Source of the DNA: Hypsibius dujardini
Taxonomy: Eukaryota > Tardigrada > Eutardigrada > Parachela > Hypsibiidae
Direction of reading: 5' to 3'
DNA: 27,094 bases
Assembly: GCA_001579985.1 (NCBI GenBank)
Contig: LRSR01010478.1
Span: 1-27,094, forward strand
The first letter of the stretch is position 1, and the number at the start of each line of letters is the position of its first letter. The notes beneath the pieces were generated by a model that did no database searches, was not told where the DNA came from, and worked only from the letters and a program-made list of their open reading frames with translations. This document shows positions 10,901 through 19,610 of this stretch, piece after piece. Position numbers and translations under genes: made by a program.

Positions 10901-13900
10901 TCGTTAAGATCGTCAACGGCATGGAATCGGTCTATTCGACCGCCAAGATCTGCTTCGATCCCAATGCCCACGTCAATAAGGCGTCACTGGAGAATCCGAC
11001 AAACTGCGCAGAGTCGAAGAAACTGCCCTTCGACCCGGGTTAGTGCCAATTGGCTAAGCGAACCTCATCGAAGAATGCGTGCATGAGTGTTGGTTTGTCT
11101 CTTGCAGACTTAATCAACTTCATGAAGAACTCTACGTGGGACGCAAAAAAGCGTCGATACGTTTGGAAAGCCTGGAGGGATGTGAGTGGCAAGAAGGTTC
11201 GCAAGGACTACATCCGCTACATCCAACTCAAAAATAAAGCCGCCAAATTGACCGGTACGAGGAATTCGGCCTAGCTCATAATCATAGCTCCGCCCCCTGA
11301 CGTCTACTCATGCTAATAGAACGTAACGTAAGGAAATCCGTGCAAGTATAGCTGGTAATACAGCTGTGGCACGATTTCTCGACGAAAAACGTTAATCGGA
11401 ACACCGGCATAATAACATGTGTTCCGATTAACGTTTTTCGTCGAGAAATCATGCCACGGCTGTATACGGTATATATATACACGTGGCCAGATTGCTGGAT
11501 GGCAGAGTTCGAACCAATTTACATGGGCGCAAAGCAAAATTTGGTGACCCGAGTTTGAGCCAAACATTCAATATTGTGGCTTGCACACTTGCTTTCAAAT
11601 ACCCTTTAAGTTTTGGCCCAGCAAAACAGGGGGGGGGGTCCGAATTCGAGCCAATTCCAGCTACCGCGTGCTGCTGCTTTTCAGCGATTGATTGATTATT
11701 GATTGAACTCCCCCAACCATCGGAGAACAGAACGAAGTAAACTCAGAAAAAAACATATATCAATATAGAAAATCTAATTTTGGTCGGCGTTACACGTCGT
11801 GGCTTACTAGACTGGGGTACTTAGGGATTGAAAAACACTCAAGAAATCAATCAAGGACGCATAATCGGCAAAAAATAAATTTGCTCAATCAATTGATCGA
11901 TCGAAAACAGCTGCTCGCGTTGTCTGGAATTGGCTCGAACTCGGACCCCTATTTTGCTTGGCCAAAGCTTAAAGAGTGGCTTTAACTTGGGCACATAGGC
12001 ATTAAAAGCCAGTGTGTACCAGTAAAAATACAGTAAGCGACAGAAAAAGTTGAATGGAGAGTCCGAGCGATGGGCAAAAGGGGCGGGGCAAGGGGTTAGA
12101 TATCCACAATCAGTAAATCAATCGACGAAGCTGCACCGCTTATTTTGTGGTCGCCTTTAAATCGTTTTAAAGTCACTAGTTGATTAGTTGATTGCGTTCA
12201 ACTAATCCCCCTGCCGCACTCCTTTTGCCCATCGCTCGGACCCTCCATTCAACTTTTTCCTATCACTTACTGCATATGACTACATGCGGTTGTTCTCGAT
12301 CCATTTTTAAAGGGTACAACGACAATGGGCAGTACTGGCGCAGCGAATACACCGACGAGAACGCCGGCTACACGGACAGCGACTTCCTTAAAGATCTCGA
12401 CGATCTTTGGTTGCAAATTAAGCCGCTCTACGGCGAAATGCACGCATACGTCCGGCGGAAGTTGATCAACAAATTGCCGCATGAACACTTATCCCCCACT
12501 GGGCCCATTCCTGGGCATCTTATCGGTAGAGCACTGCGCTGATGTTTTCTGTTGAAGAACGACAAGTTGAAGAACGACAAGTTGAAGCTGTTTTCTGGTC
12601 CCTCTCATTGTCAGGTGATATGTTTTCGCAAGAATGGACGAGCATGCTGGACTTCACGCAGCTGTTCCCGGCCAAGCCGTTGCTGGACGTGACTGATGAG
12701 ATGAAAAGGCAAAATTACACCGTCGACAAGATGTTCCATCTGTCGGAACAGTTTCAAATTGAGCTGGGCCTGAAACCCATGCCGGAGACTTTTTGGGAAA
12801 AGTCACTGTTTGTTAAGCCGAAAGACGGTCGCGAGGTGGTATGCCATGCGTCGGCCTGGGATTTCTACCGTACCGGCGATGTGAGGTTCGTATACTTGCG
12901 CGTGCAGATCGACCTCATACACTGTTAAGCATTACCCCAGTGTTCCTGGGTGCGTTGTAGCGGGTTTAGCGGAGTGGGTGCGTTGGCTATCGGGGCGGTA
13001 GCGTTTCGACAAATTACGTTATGGGGCGCATCAGCAATTTTTTTATCGGAAATGAAATATCGGGATTTTCGAACACTTTATTGGATTATTTTTAATTCGA
13101 TATACTTAACATTCGTTCGAGCATGCATAATTTAAATGTACCGGTTAAAAAAAGTTAGGGTTGTTAATTCCTACGGCTGAGCCCCAATAGGAGTGGAATA
13201 GGAGCGGAGCATGTAAGAATTTATACGAGAGAAAATGCAACTATTTCTAGGTTGACTACTATGAAAGATCTATTATAGTAATAGTACCAGTATTAGCAAC
13301 AGAAAAATGGACGTAGTATAATCTACTGAACAAGAGAATTGACGAAAAGTTTAGCCACCGTAAAAAAAGAATCAACAGGTCGCGCAACAGCTTGTTATAC
13401 TCCAGTATACTTGTACTGTACTGTACACTAAACTGTACAATACACAGTGCCTGAAACGCATAGCTTGTCTATGTCTAAGTGAAAGTCCACGAATCCAGCC
13501 CAGACCAACTTTTAATGAAACGAATCATCACTCATTGTTTTAGGCGTTCGAAAGGTTTCATTTAGACTGTATGTTCCTATTTGCTCCCTTGTGTTCCTCT
13601 TTGCTCCTACGTGCTCCTATTGCTCCTACGTGCTCTTACTGCTCCCACGTGCTCCTACTGTTCCTATATGCTCCTATTGCTCCTTGCTCCGATCCTACAC
13701 CTCTGGTCAGAAAAATCGGGACGCTCGATTTGTCAAGAGGCAATTTTTCCACCACAAGGCTGCAGCCTATACAGAAGTGCTTTGACTTGAGGCGGAAATA
13801 GTTGGCCACAAGATTTCACTGTGCATTGCGCACCACAGATTTCACTCTGCTGACAAGAGTATTTATTTCACCGGAAAGAATGGGAAGACGTAAACCATTT

Positions 13901-16900
13901 TTTTAAATGTTACGATGCTTTTATCTTGGTTTACATCTTCCCATTCTTTCCGGTGATTAAATACTGTTGTCAACAGAGCAACATACATTTTTTTGACCAG
14001 AGGTGTACTAGGGTTCGTAGGAGCACAGATTTAGTGCTCCGCTCCGCTCCTATAGGAGCAAGGAGCAGAGTAGGATTAACAACCTAAATAAAATCATGAC
14101 CATTGTAGAACCGATTTGAAATGCAATAAGCAGTTCTCACCAAAATTTTTGGCTTTTCAATGAAATGAAAATATTTTTCATTGTAGTAAAGGACTAACAA
14201 TACACAGAGACCGTTTTTGGCTATCTTGAATAAGATTGAAATATACCTAGTTAAACAACAAGTTTCGGTGAAGTTTTCTTTCGGGTTTTGCTTTGTTGCA
14301 TTAAAAAAAATCTGAAAATGTTTGTTATTTCTAGAAGGCTTTCAGATAATATTTTTATCGCACTTACCGGAACTTGGGGTAGTAAGAAATTTGAGTCCTC
14401 AACAGTAGCGTAGCGGTAGCGGAACGGACCTCTGGGTTAGCGTACCCGTAGCGTAACGGTTGTGGAACGGGGAGCGGACCTCTGGGTTAGGATACACAAA
14501 ACGTATCGTTAGTGTAGCGGTAGCGGAACGGACCTTTGGGTTAGCGTAGCGGTTGCGGACCGGGACTCTGAGTTAGCGTACCCATAGCGTAGCGGTTGCG
14601 GAGCGGGGAGCGGAGCGGCGAGCGGACCTCTGGGTTAGGGTACACATAGCGTAACGTTAGTGTAGCGGTAGCGGAACGGACCTCTGGGTTAGCATACCAA
14701 TAGCGTAGCGGTTGCGGAGCGGTTGCGGAGCGGCGAGCGGACCTCTGGGTTAGGGTACACATAGCGTAACGTTAGTGTAGCGGTAGCGGAACGGACCTTT
14801 GGGTTAGCGTAGCGGTTGCGGACCGGACCGCTGGGTTGGCGTATTGGTAGCGTAGCGGACGGTTAAAATCTCTATCGGCTTACTTCTGAAACTTCCTGGA
14901 TTGCAATGCCGACTGTCTCTCAGTTGACCCTTTCTTTTCAGGATTAAGATGTGCACGGAGGTCAACATGGACGACTTAATCACCATTCATCACGAAATGG
15001 GTCACATTCAGGTTCGCAACGCGGTGTCCTGGATTCCTGGGTTCCTCGCACATCCATTAATGTTGCTTTTGGTGGTATTTCAGTACTTTCTGCAATATGC
15101 AGATCAGATGATGGTTTTCCGAGGCGGGGCCAACTCTGGGTTTCACGAAGCTGGTACGCAAGACCAGAGGCTCGTTTAGGGTCCTTACAGGTCGGAACAA
15201 GGATCCCTCAGCCTGGGGCCAGGGAGTGGGCAAATGGGAAAAATGTATTTCTTCAAGATGGAATCCGAAAATTCGGCCTCTTGTTTCTCATCATTTTGAA
15301 ATTTGTGAGGGTGTGGGGATCGGATTTCCAGGGGCCCCTGGGATTTCAAAACGTGTTCAAAAACATCAGTTTTTCATTAAATGCCGACCGTGCTTGAACG
15401 TTTTGAAGCTCCCATTTAAATCCATTAATGGGGAGCTTATACTGGAGCTCAACAAATCTCAAATTTGAACGAAAAATTGATGTTCCTGAAAATGTTCTGA
15501 AATCCCAGGAGGGTTCACTGGAAATCAGACCCCTCCCCCCCCCCACAATAGAAAACGTTTTAAAAAACGCTGTTTTGAAAAAGTTTTAAAGTCCAAGGGG
15601 AACGCACTGGAAATCAGACTCCCACACCCCCAAAAGTTTCAAAATAATTAGAGACAAGAAATCGAAATTTGGTTCAATCTTGAAAAAAATGCAATTTGCC
15701 CCTTCGCCCACCCCCTTGCCCTACCGTGGGGGGTCGGGGTTCCGACCTGTAAGGACCTTAAACGAGCCCCTGTGCAAGACCAATCCCATCGCAAAAACGG
15801 TTTCTGCCTTGATTTTGAAGTCGGGGATACTCTGGCCTTGAGCGTCAAGACACCGAAACATTTGTCCTGGTTGGGACTTTTAAAGAACAACAAGAATGAT
15901 CGAGGTACGTACACTACGCGTTTAGATAGCGCAGCTGTGGCACGATTTCTCGACGAAAACCGTTAATCGGAACACATCTTATTATGCCAGTGTTCCGTCG
16001 AGAAATCGTGCCACGGCTGTACCCATTGTCCAGCTGAATTTCGATCGCTTGCCATACAATTAATTTTAAGAAATAATATTCCAGAAAGTGATCTGAACTA
16101 CATGTTCAGCACTGCGTTGGATAAAATTGCCTTCCTCCCATTCGCCTACATCATGGATCGCTATCGATATGACGTGTTTTCCGGTAAAATTGGAACGAAC
16201 GAACTGAATTCTGGATGGTGGAATTACGCGTAAGTAAAGGCTTATACGACCACAGTCAGTTTGTCTCAGAGATGGCATCAAATGCCATATTTAAATCGAA
16301 TCAAAATTAAAATCAAAATTAAATCATATTTTCATGGGTGAAAGAGTGATAAGAAATCAAATGATCAAACGACTTTCAAAATCAAATTAAATCAAATCAA
16401 CCTGTTAGCTTTTCGTCATTTGATGCCATTCCTAGTTTGACTGATTACGTATCGATACGTTCTACACATACGTGGCAAAAATCTTGCGCTCACCGAGTTA
16501 AGATATTTTACTCGGCGTGTGTATGAAACTATACATTGCACGAGTTATACGGCTTAACTCGGTCAGCCCAAAGTTTTTGCCACGAGTGTATTATTACCGA
16601 TATGATACGTTTGAGGCTGGAGTATCAAGGAATAATCCCCGCGGTGCCGCGAACGGAAGATGACTTCGATCCCGGTGCGAAATATCACATTGACGCCGAT
16701 GTGGAGTACGAATTGCATGAACAATTCTAATTAATAAATAACATATACCGTAAATCAGAAATGATTGTGTGTTGTGACAGGTATATGCGGTACTTTATCA
16801 GTTTTGTGATCCAATTCCAATTCCACAAAGCGTTGTGTGACGCTTCCGGACACGCTGGACCGCTGTATCAGTGTGACATTAATCAGTCGAAAAAAGCGGG

Positions 16901-17147
16901 AGAACTTTTGAGGTGAGTTAAAAAAACGCTTGTGATTTAAGCAACGGTTCAATTTCAGCATCTTTTTTTGTCTGCTCCGTCAAGTTCAATGTTGTCGCTG
17001 GGCGGATCCCAGCCCTGGCCAGTCGCAATGGAAAAAATTACCGGTTCACGCGCCATGGACGCCGCGCCACTTTTGGAGTTTTTCCAGCCAATGACGGATT
17101 ATTTGAAAGCGGAGAATCGCAAGAACGGCGACGTGGCTGGCTGGTGA
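7977..17147 (+). CDS. ACE-type zinc peptidase (family M2), copy A, intact
   Basis: Exons: 7977-8258, 10741-11038, 11108-11254, 12313-12525, 12615-12885, 14942-15011, 15084-15153, 15821-15904, 16085-16229, 16616-16705, 16781-16912 and 16985-17147. All phases agree and give 654 aa, close to insect AnCE (615). Residues 1-30 look like a signal peptide (core [12 protein letters not shown]) and the protein ends after the M2 domain without a membrane anchor, so a secreted dipeptidyl carboxypeptidase is inferred. Zinc motif HEMGH is at 421-425 and the third ligand E449 lies 24 residues on, as in [12 protein letters not shown] (390-398), K549, H551, Y558, R560 and Y561 match the known substrate and chloride-site residues. 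Cysteine pairs C390/C408 and that of [16 protein letters not shown] are kept; the loop after KIC is longer than in AnCE. The TAG at 11041 is inside the 69-bp intron 2. Confidence 0.93.
8318..9008. other. ACE-A intron 1 segment inverted relative to copy B
   Basis: Intron 1 sequence here matches the reverse complement of 20037-20548. Examples are CTGAGCGCAACTGACGCTAA near 8322 against TTAGCGTCAGTTGCGCTCAG near 20523, and CGGCCTAGTTGGCGG near 8990 against CCGCCAACTAGGCCG near 20048. Flanking intron sequence up to 8317 and again from about 9985 is colinear. The copy A version is longer because it carries a 145-bp MITE. Confidence 0.85.
8587..8731. mobile_element. 145-bp TA-flanked MITE (CTGTATTTTCGCG)
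   Basis: The terminal arms CTGTATTTTCGCGTTA and TAACGCGAAAATACAG are inverted copies, with TA on both sides (8585-8586, 8732-8733). The paralogous site in copy B, read in the opposite orientation at about 20275-20290, has a single TA and no element. This is therefore an insertion after the duplication. Confidence 0.85.
9161..9436. mobile_element. 276-bp TA-flanked MITE (CCGTACGCTCGCG)
   Basis: Arms of about 26 bp begin CCGTACGCTCGCGATCTCAA on the left. The right end is the complement, with one change in that stretch. TA lies outside both ends (9159-9160, 9437-9438). The interior has no transposase. No matching element was found in copy B intron 1. Confidence 0.82.
9439..10480 (+). other. Remainder of ACE-A intron 1 (first part)
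   Basis: Non-coding. About 9925-9985 is a relic of the element seen intact at 21078-21380 (shared words GGTGACTTAATTCGGCTCGA and AGTCTGCCACCC). From about 9985 on it is again colinear with copy B (20610 onward). About 10215-10335 is a degenerate TAGTA/ATAGT-rich stretch that differs in length from its counterpart at 20845-20925. Confidence 0.65.
10481..10650. mobile_element. MITE of the GGGTCCCGGAAATGG family, copy a
   Basis: An inverted-repeat element whose right end reads CTGTCGCTTACTG followed by TA. The left end is the complement with small changes (GTAAGCCGACAG). The arms extend through GGAGGGTCCCGGAAATGG and the GGGGCGGGGCAGGGG stretch, to a centre of CAATCAACCAATCAACC. The CAGT terminus and TA target suggest a pogo/Tc1-like origin, by inference. 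It ends 90 bp before ACE exon 2. Confidence 0.8.
11361..11462. mobile_element. 102-bp near-perfect hairpin MITE, copy a
   Basis: Two 44-nt arms, starting CAGCTGTGGCACGATTTCTC and ending in the complement GCCACGGCTG, match at 42 of 44 positions around a 14-nt loop. TA flanks both ends (11359-11360, 11463-11464). A second member of the family sits at 15932-16019. It lies in ACE-A intron 3 and has no counterpart in copy B. Confidence 0.88.
11578..12010. mobile_element. Large palindromic element in ACE-A intron 3
   Basis: Sequence near 11600-11670 (AAGTTTTGGCCCAGC, GTCCGAATTCGAGCCAATTC) recurs inverted near 11925-12010 (GAATTGGCTCGAACTCGGAC, GGCCAAAGCTTAAAG). The arms are about 100 bp. The same element is at 22158-22592 in copy B, so it predates the duplication. 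Boundaries are approximate. A transposon origin is inferred from the inverted arms. Confidence 0.6.
12031..12272. mobile_element. MITE of the CAGTAAGCGACAG family, copy b
   Basis: Arms of about 50 bp run from CAGTAAGCGACAGAAAAAGT and are repeated inverted at the right end (CTTTTTCCTATCACTTACTG). TA precedes the left end; the right flank is CA, probably a decayed TA. The paralogous site in copy B (about 22615-22628) has no element. It ends 40 bp before ACE exon 4. Confidence 0.82.
13571..13692. repeat. GCTCCTA-type tandem repeat
   Basis: Short degenerate units such as GCTCCTACGT, GCTCCTATT and GTTCCTATTT follow one another. Similar words continue in inverted form after the MITE (GTAGGAGCA, GCTCCTATAGGAGC at about 14018-14070), so the MITE appears to have landed inside this repeat. 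Confidence 0.75.
13698..14005. mobile_element. 308-bp TA-flanked MITE (CACCTCTGGTCA)
   Basis: The ends CACCTCTGGTCAGAAAAAT and TTTTTTTGACCAGAGGTG are inverted copies, with exact TA on both sides (13696-13697, 14006-14007). Inside are nested inverted words around GGAAAGAATGGGAAGA and its complement (about 13873 and 13938), giving a long hairpin. There is no coding capacity and no counterpart in copy B. Confidence 0.87.
14405..14860. repeat. GC-rich minisatellite with about 115-bp higher-order unit
   Basis: The array is built from words such as GTAGCGTAGCGG, GGAGCGG and ACCTCTGGGTTAG. A higher-order unit starting TACACATAGCGTAACG recurs at 14641 and 14756, a spacing of 115 bp; a diverged start is at 14493. 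Copy B has only a short version at about 25297-25360. The minus-strand open frames here are repeat artefacts. Confidence 0.88.
15166..15773. mobile_element. 608-bp hAT-like non-autonomous element
   Basis: It is flanked by the direct repeat GCAAGACC (15158-15165 and 15774-15781). The right end reads in complement ACAGGGGCTCGTTTAAGG. The left end, AGAGGCTCGTTTAGGGTCC, is its slightly shortened counterpart, and the arms continue through CTTACAGGTCGGAAC. An 8-bp duplication and a CAGGG-type end fit the hAT superfamily. Copy B (25641-25648) has one GCAAGACC and no insertion, a clean empty site. No transposase is visible. Confidence 0.85.
15932..16019. mobile_element. Hairpin MITE of the CAGCTGTGGCACG family, copy b
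   Basis: The left arm matches copy a at 11361 almost exactly. The right arm has lost about 14 internal nucleotides. TA follows the right end (16020-16021); the left flank is CG, probably decayed. Copy B intron 8 lacks it at about 25836-25842. Confidence 0.85.
16267..16434. mobile_element. 168-bp hAT-like MITE
   Basis: The ends read CAGAGATGGCATCAAATG on the left and, in complement, TAGGAATGGCATCAAATG on the right. They are flanked by an 8-bp duplication with one mismatch (GTTTGTCT at 16259-16266, GTTTGACT at 16435-16442). Copy B has the single site GTTTGCCT near 26430. The interior is AATCAAA-rich. Confidence 0.78.
16465..16588. mobile_element. 124-bp TA-flanked MITE (CACNNNCGTGGCAAAAA)
   Basis: The left arm CACATACGTGGCAAAAATCT and a right end whose complement reads CACTCGTGGCAAAAACTTTG are inverted copies. 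The inner parts match at CACCGAGTTAAG / GACCGAGTTAAG. TA lies outside both ends (16463-16464, 16589-16590). It lies 27 bp upstream of ACE-A exon 10 and is absent from copy B. Confidence 0.82.
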
Positions 17148-17755
17148 AGGAGCAGCGGAAACCAGCAAGGTGCAGCTAATTGGATTATATTACGGTTCCT
17201 CTTTTCAATAGACTGATATCCATATACACACTTGACTATATGAAAGCGCTATCCGAGTTAAGCCATTCAGCACGGTGCGTGGGAAAAGTCAATTACTGAT
17301 TGAGTAAGATGACCTAACTTGGTTTGCGTTGTAATATGGTCACGTGAGTAGTATACCCGCGAATGTTTTGTATCAACACTTCTGCCGTCTATAATTGCAC
17401 TAAAAACCTGTGTCACGCTCTGTTCAATATGTTTTCCTAATATGAAGCGGTCACTAAGAATAATTTACATATATCGTCAAATTGGTTGAGAAAGTTTTTT
17501 CCCTATGTTGTAGTTTTATTTACGTTGATGGGAATCGGAGACAAAAATGCTCACACTTTTCACATCCTTCGCGCTTAATAAAACATGAATCTAGTCGCGC
17601 TCTTTCGCGGAATCACATTATGCGTTGTCAGACTGCGACCGGAATCGCGACGCATCATGAGGCCGGACGTGATGTCAAAACTGCTAAACAACACGTCCCG
17701 CCCAATGCCACGTGCCAGATCCCTGCGTCAGACAAAGACACATTACTGTACACTA
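17148..17755 (+). other. 3' flank of ACE copy A
   Basis: AATAAA at 17577-17582, about 430 bp after the stop, is a candidate poly(A) signal. From about 17287 the sequence is colinear with 27016-27094 in unit 2, which shows the duplication continues past the window edge. About 130 bp (17158-17287) is present here but not in unit 2. No coding region is recognised. Confidence 0.6.
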
Positions 17756-18033
17756 CAATCAACGACAAGATTGAGCACACTGGAGGGTCCGGGGAATGGG
17801 TAAAAGGGACGGAGCAGGGGGTGGTCAGGTGATTGAGCACACTGGAGGGTCCGGGGAATGGGTAAAAGGGGCGGAGCAGGGGGTGGCATGTTTGAAAATG
17901 GAACAAAGCAGGAACAAAGCAACCGTTGCAGGTCAAGTGGTTGATTGTTCGATTGTTTGAAAACCATCCCCTGCCCCGCCTCTTTTGCCCGTTTCCCCGG
18001 ACCCTCCATTGTACTCAATCTTGTCGTTGACTG
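17756..18033. mobile_element. Diverged MITE of the GAGGGTCCGGGGAATGGG family, copy c
   Basis: The ends CAATCAACGACAAGATTGAG and, in complement, CAGTCAACGACAAGATTGAG are inverted copies, and TA precedes the left end. The left arm is tandemly duplicated with a 62-bp period (starts at 17770 and 17832). It belongs to the same broad family as the copies at 10481 and 26066 but with a distinct terminus. Confidence 0.75.
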
Positions 18034-18053
18034 TGTTTCAGTGCATGTGTATA

Positions 18054-18300
18054 CGAGGGGCACTCCAAAAGTCTTGACACTTGGTCATGTATAAACGTGA
18101 CTAGTAGATCCGTTTCAACTCTGCGATATCGGTGATATTTCTATTAACAGATGAGGTCTCATAAAGTTTCTCTTGCAAATATGTTTTTCTGCATGTAAGT
18201 CCCTTTAAAACAACTTAATATGCGTCTGCAGTAATACTGACTTGGGAAGATTTTCAAAGGTCAAATTAAGGGTCGCCCTCACTTATTTCACCGGTGAGTT
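18054..18300. mobile_element. Truncated mariner-like element end
   Basis: It begins after TA (18052-18053) with CGAGGGGCACTCCAAAAGTC, a typical mariner-like terminal repeat related to the left end of the element at 23230. No opposite terminus is present. It stops at the junction where similarity to NHL exon 6 begins (18301), so the duplication breakpoint cuts the element. Confidence 0.6.
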
Positions 18301-18621
18301 CGACGTGTTGAACAACTTCGTGCAACAGCACCACTTTAACCTCAGTAATACCTTAACCCTGCAAACTCATGCTCTCGACAAATTTTCCAGAATGAAATGG
18401 GCCATTCTGGTGTTGTAGGGAACGGCGGTATGAGTCCGGGACAGTCGCGAGTGGGCCCTGCGAATCCGTTTGGCATGAGCAGTGGAATTCGCCGGAATGT
18501 GGAATTGACGAATAAAAACGGTTGGAATCAGAAATGTTTCTCCGTTTGGCGGAGCTGAATTGAATCGAACGTGTTTGAAGCTTGATCGAGTCATGGGGTA
18601 AATTTAGATTCATCGCGTAAC

Positions 18622-18652
<31 letters not shown>

Positions 18653-18876
18653 CTATTGATCGAAGTATTTGCTTGTGATTTTATGCCGATTGTTTCGACC
18701 GGAACAAGAATGTATACAGTTTTTTCCTGAAAGCGAGTGAAAAATATGTTTAATGACCATGACCATTTTTTTTCGGAAAATTGGGCGTTAAATAAATATT
18801 TAAAATCAAAATGAGCTCTTTCAGAAATTTGAAACATCTTCGAAGTATTTATAAAAACTACTGTTCTTGATGCACG
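18301..18876 (+). pseudogene. Broken duplicate of the NHL gene (exon 6 to intron 8 fragments)
   Basis: The fragment 18301-18495 matches 4132-4330 (end of exon 6, intron 6, start of exon 7). It then jumps to sequence matching 4636 onward in intron 8, losing about 300 bp including the rest of exon 7 and exon 8. The intron 8 copy runs to about 18876 and then jumps to sequence matching 7535, losing about 2.5 kb with exons 9-12. It has no promoter, start codon or propeller, so it cannot make the NHL protein. It contains an enlarged (ATTG)n run at about 18624-18655. Confidence 0.9.
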
Positions 18877-18886
18877 TCTTGTTCGT

Positions 18887-19328
18887 TCGTTCACCAACTG
18901 GTTGAACGGCAACAACCAATATTACTGCAATAATACATTTGATAGGGCATTCCTTGACTGGTCAACGAGGTCAACAAACTCTTGCGGCAGGCATGCACAT
19001 CAGCCGGTAGTAAAATCAGCGAGTACTACACCCCCGTCTATGCGCTTTGAGGCCAATAAAACATGATAAATCACCCTTGTCAAACACAACAAAACGTTGC
19101 CGTCACATCCTAGGCGTATTTTTTTGCAAAGTCATTTTTTTCGTCGCGGCTTCATGTTGTCTTTCCATTCACGTGCACGTTGATCGAAACTGCGGCGGAC
19201 GCCTCCCCCCGCAACACTGGGATATTTGAAGCTTCAATCATCGGAATCCCGGATAGATGGCAAGAGGATGCTGCTGGCGGAACACTTCAGTGGGTATGTA
19301 GAACCTATATTAGGTTCAATCTGTGGAG
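18887..19328 (+). promoter_or_regulatory. Conserved upstream region of ACE copy B
   Basis: Nearly identical to 7535-7976 through to the start codon, with only scattered substitutions. It follows directly on a deletion junction that removed the NHL 3' end, so any control element further upstream in unit 1 is missing here. Confidence 0.5.
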
Positions 19329-19610
19329 ATGTTTTGTAATAAATGGAATTTATTTGGTTCTCCTGATAAAGTGTTCCTCCTCGGGATTGTCTGTTTGTTG
19401 CTGGGGCCGGCCAAGGGCAAGTTCACTCCGGTGGACATTAGCCCCCTGGAAAGGTACTACTTGGATGAGACCAAGCTGACCAGTGCAGAGTACTTCCGGT
19501 CATGGCTGACCAACGTGTACAACCCAATCGGACAAAAAATGGCCCAGTCCGTGGAGGAGGCATATTGGGACTACGACACCAATATCACTGCGGCGAACGA
19601 GGCTGCAACT

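Larger units (their letters stand above)
12886..14941 (+). other. ACE-A intron 5
   Basis: This intron of about 2 kb holds a single-copy relative of the copy B minisatellite (about 12948-13010), a GCTCCTA-type array, a 308-bp MITE and a large GC-rich minisatellite. The AT-rich stretches at 13050-13150 and 14095-14400 are colinear with copy B (24910-25290). The part between them (about 13160-14090) has no counterpart in copy B. Confidence 0.7.
4132..18300 (+). repeat. Segmental duplication, unit 1
   Basis: Unit 1 begins inside NHL exon 6, where similarity to 18301 starts at the words CGACGTGTTGAACAAC. It contains the 3' half of the NHL gene, the intergenic region, all of ACE copy A and its 3' flank. 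It ends where unit 2 begins. The order of homologous blocks in unit 2 is the same except for deletions, insertions and one inversion inside ACE intron 1. Exons differ between units by scattered substitutions, with no exon-length change in ACE. Confidence 0.88.

Noticed and set aside
11041-11043. In-frame TAG after exon 2 of ACE copy A, where copy B has CAG; it looks like a nonsense mutation.
   Set aside because: Both copies have a 69-nt intron here (donor GTTAGT or GTCAGT, acceptor CTTGCAG or CTTACAG). Splicing gives [14 protein letters not shown], which matches the ACE family, so the TAG is intronic.
14541-14986. Minus-strand frames over the GC-rich minisatellite.
   Set aside because: Repeats of the peptide RYANPEVRS-type words follow the DNA repeat period. 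No family is recognisable and the region is an intron of ACE-A.
17585-17803. Possible C-terminal membrane-anchor exon of ACE-A (hydrophobic start of a 72-codon frame).
   Set aside because: The ACE frame already ends at TGA 17145-17147 in a normal final exon, there is no donor joining to this frame, and the second half of the frame is MITE sequence.
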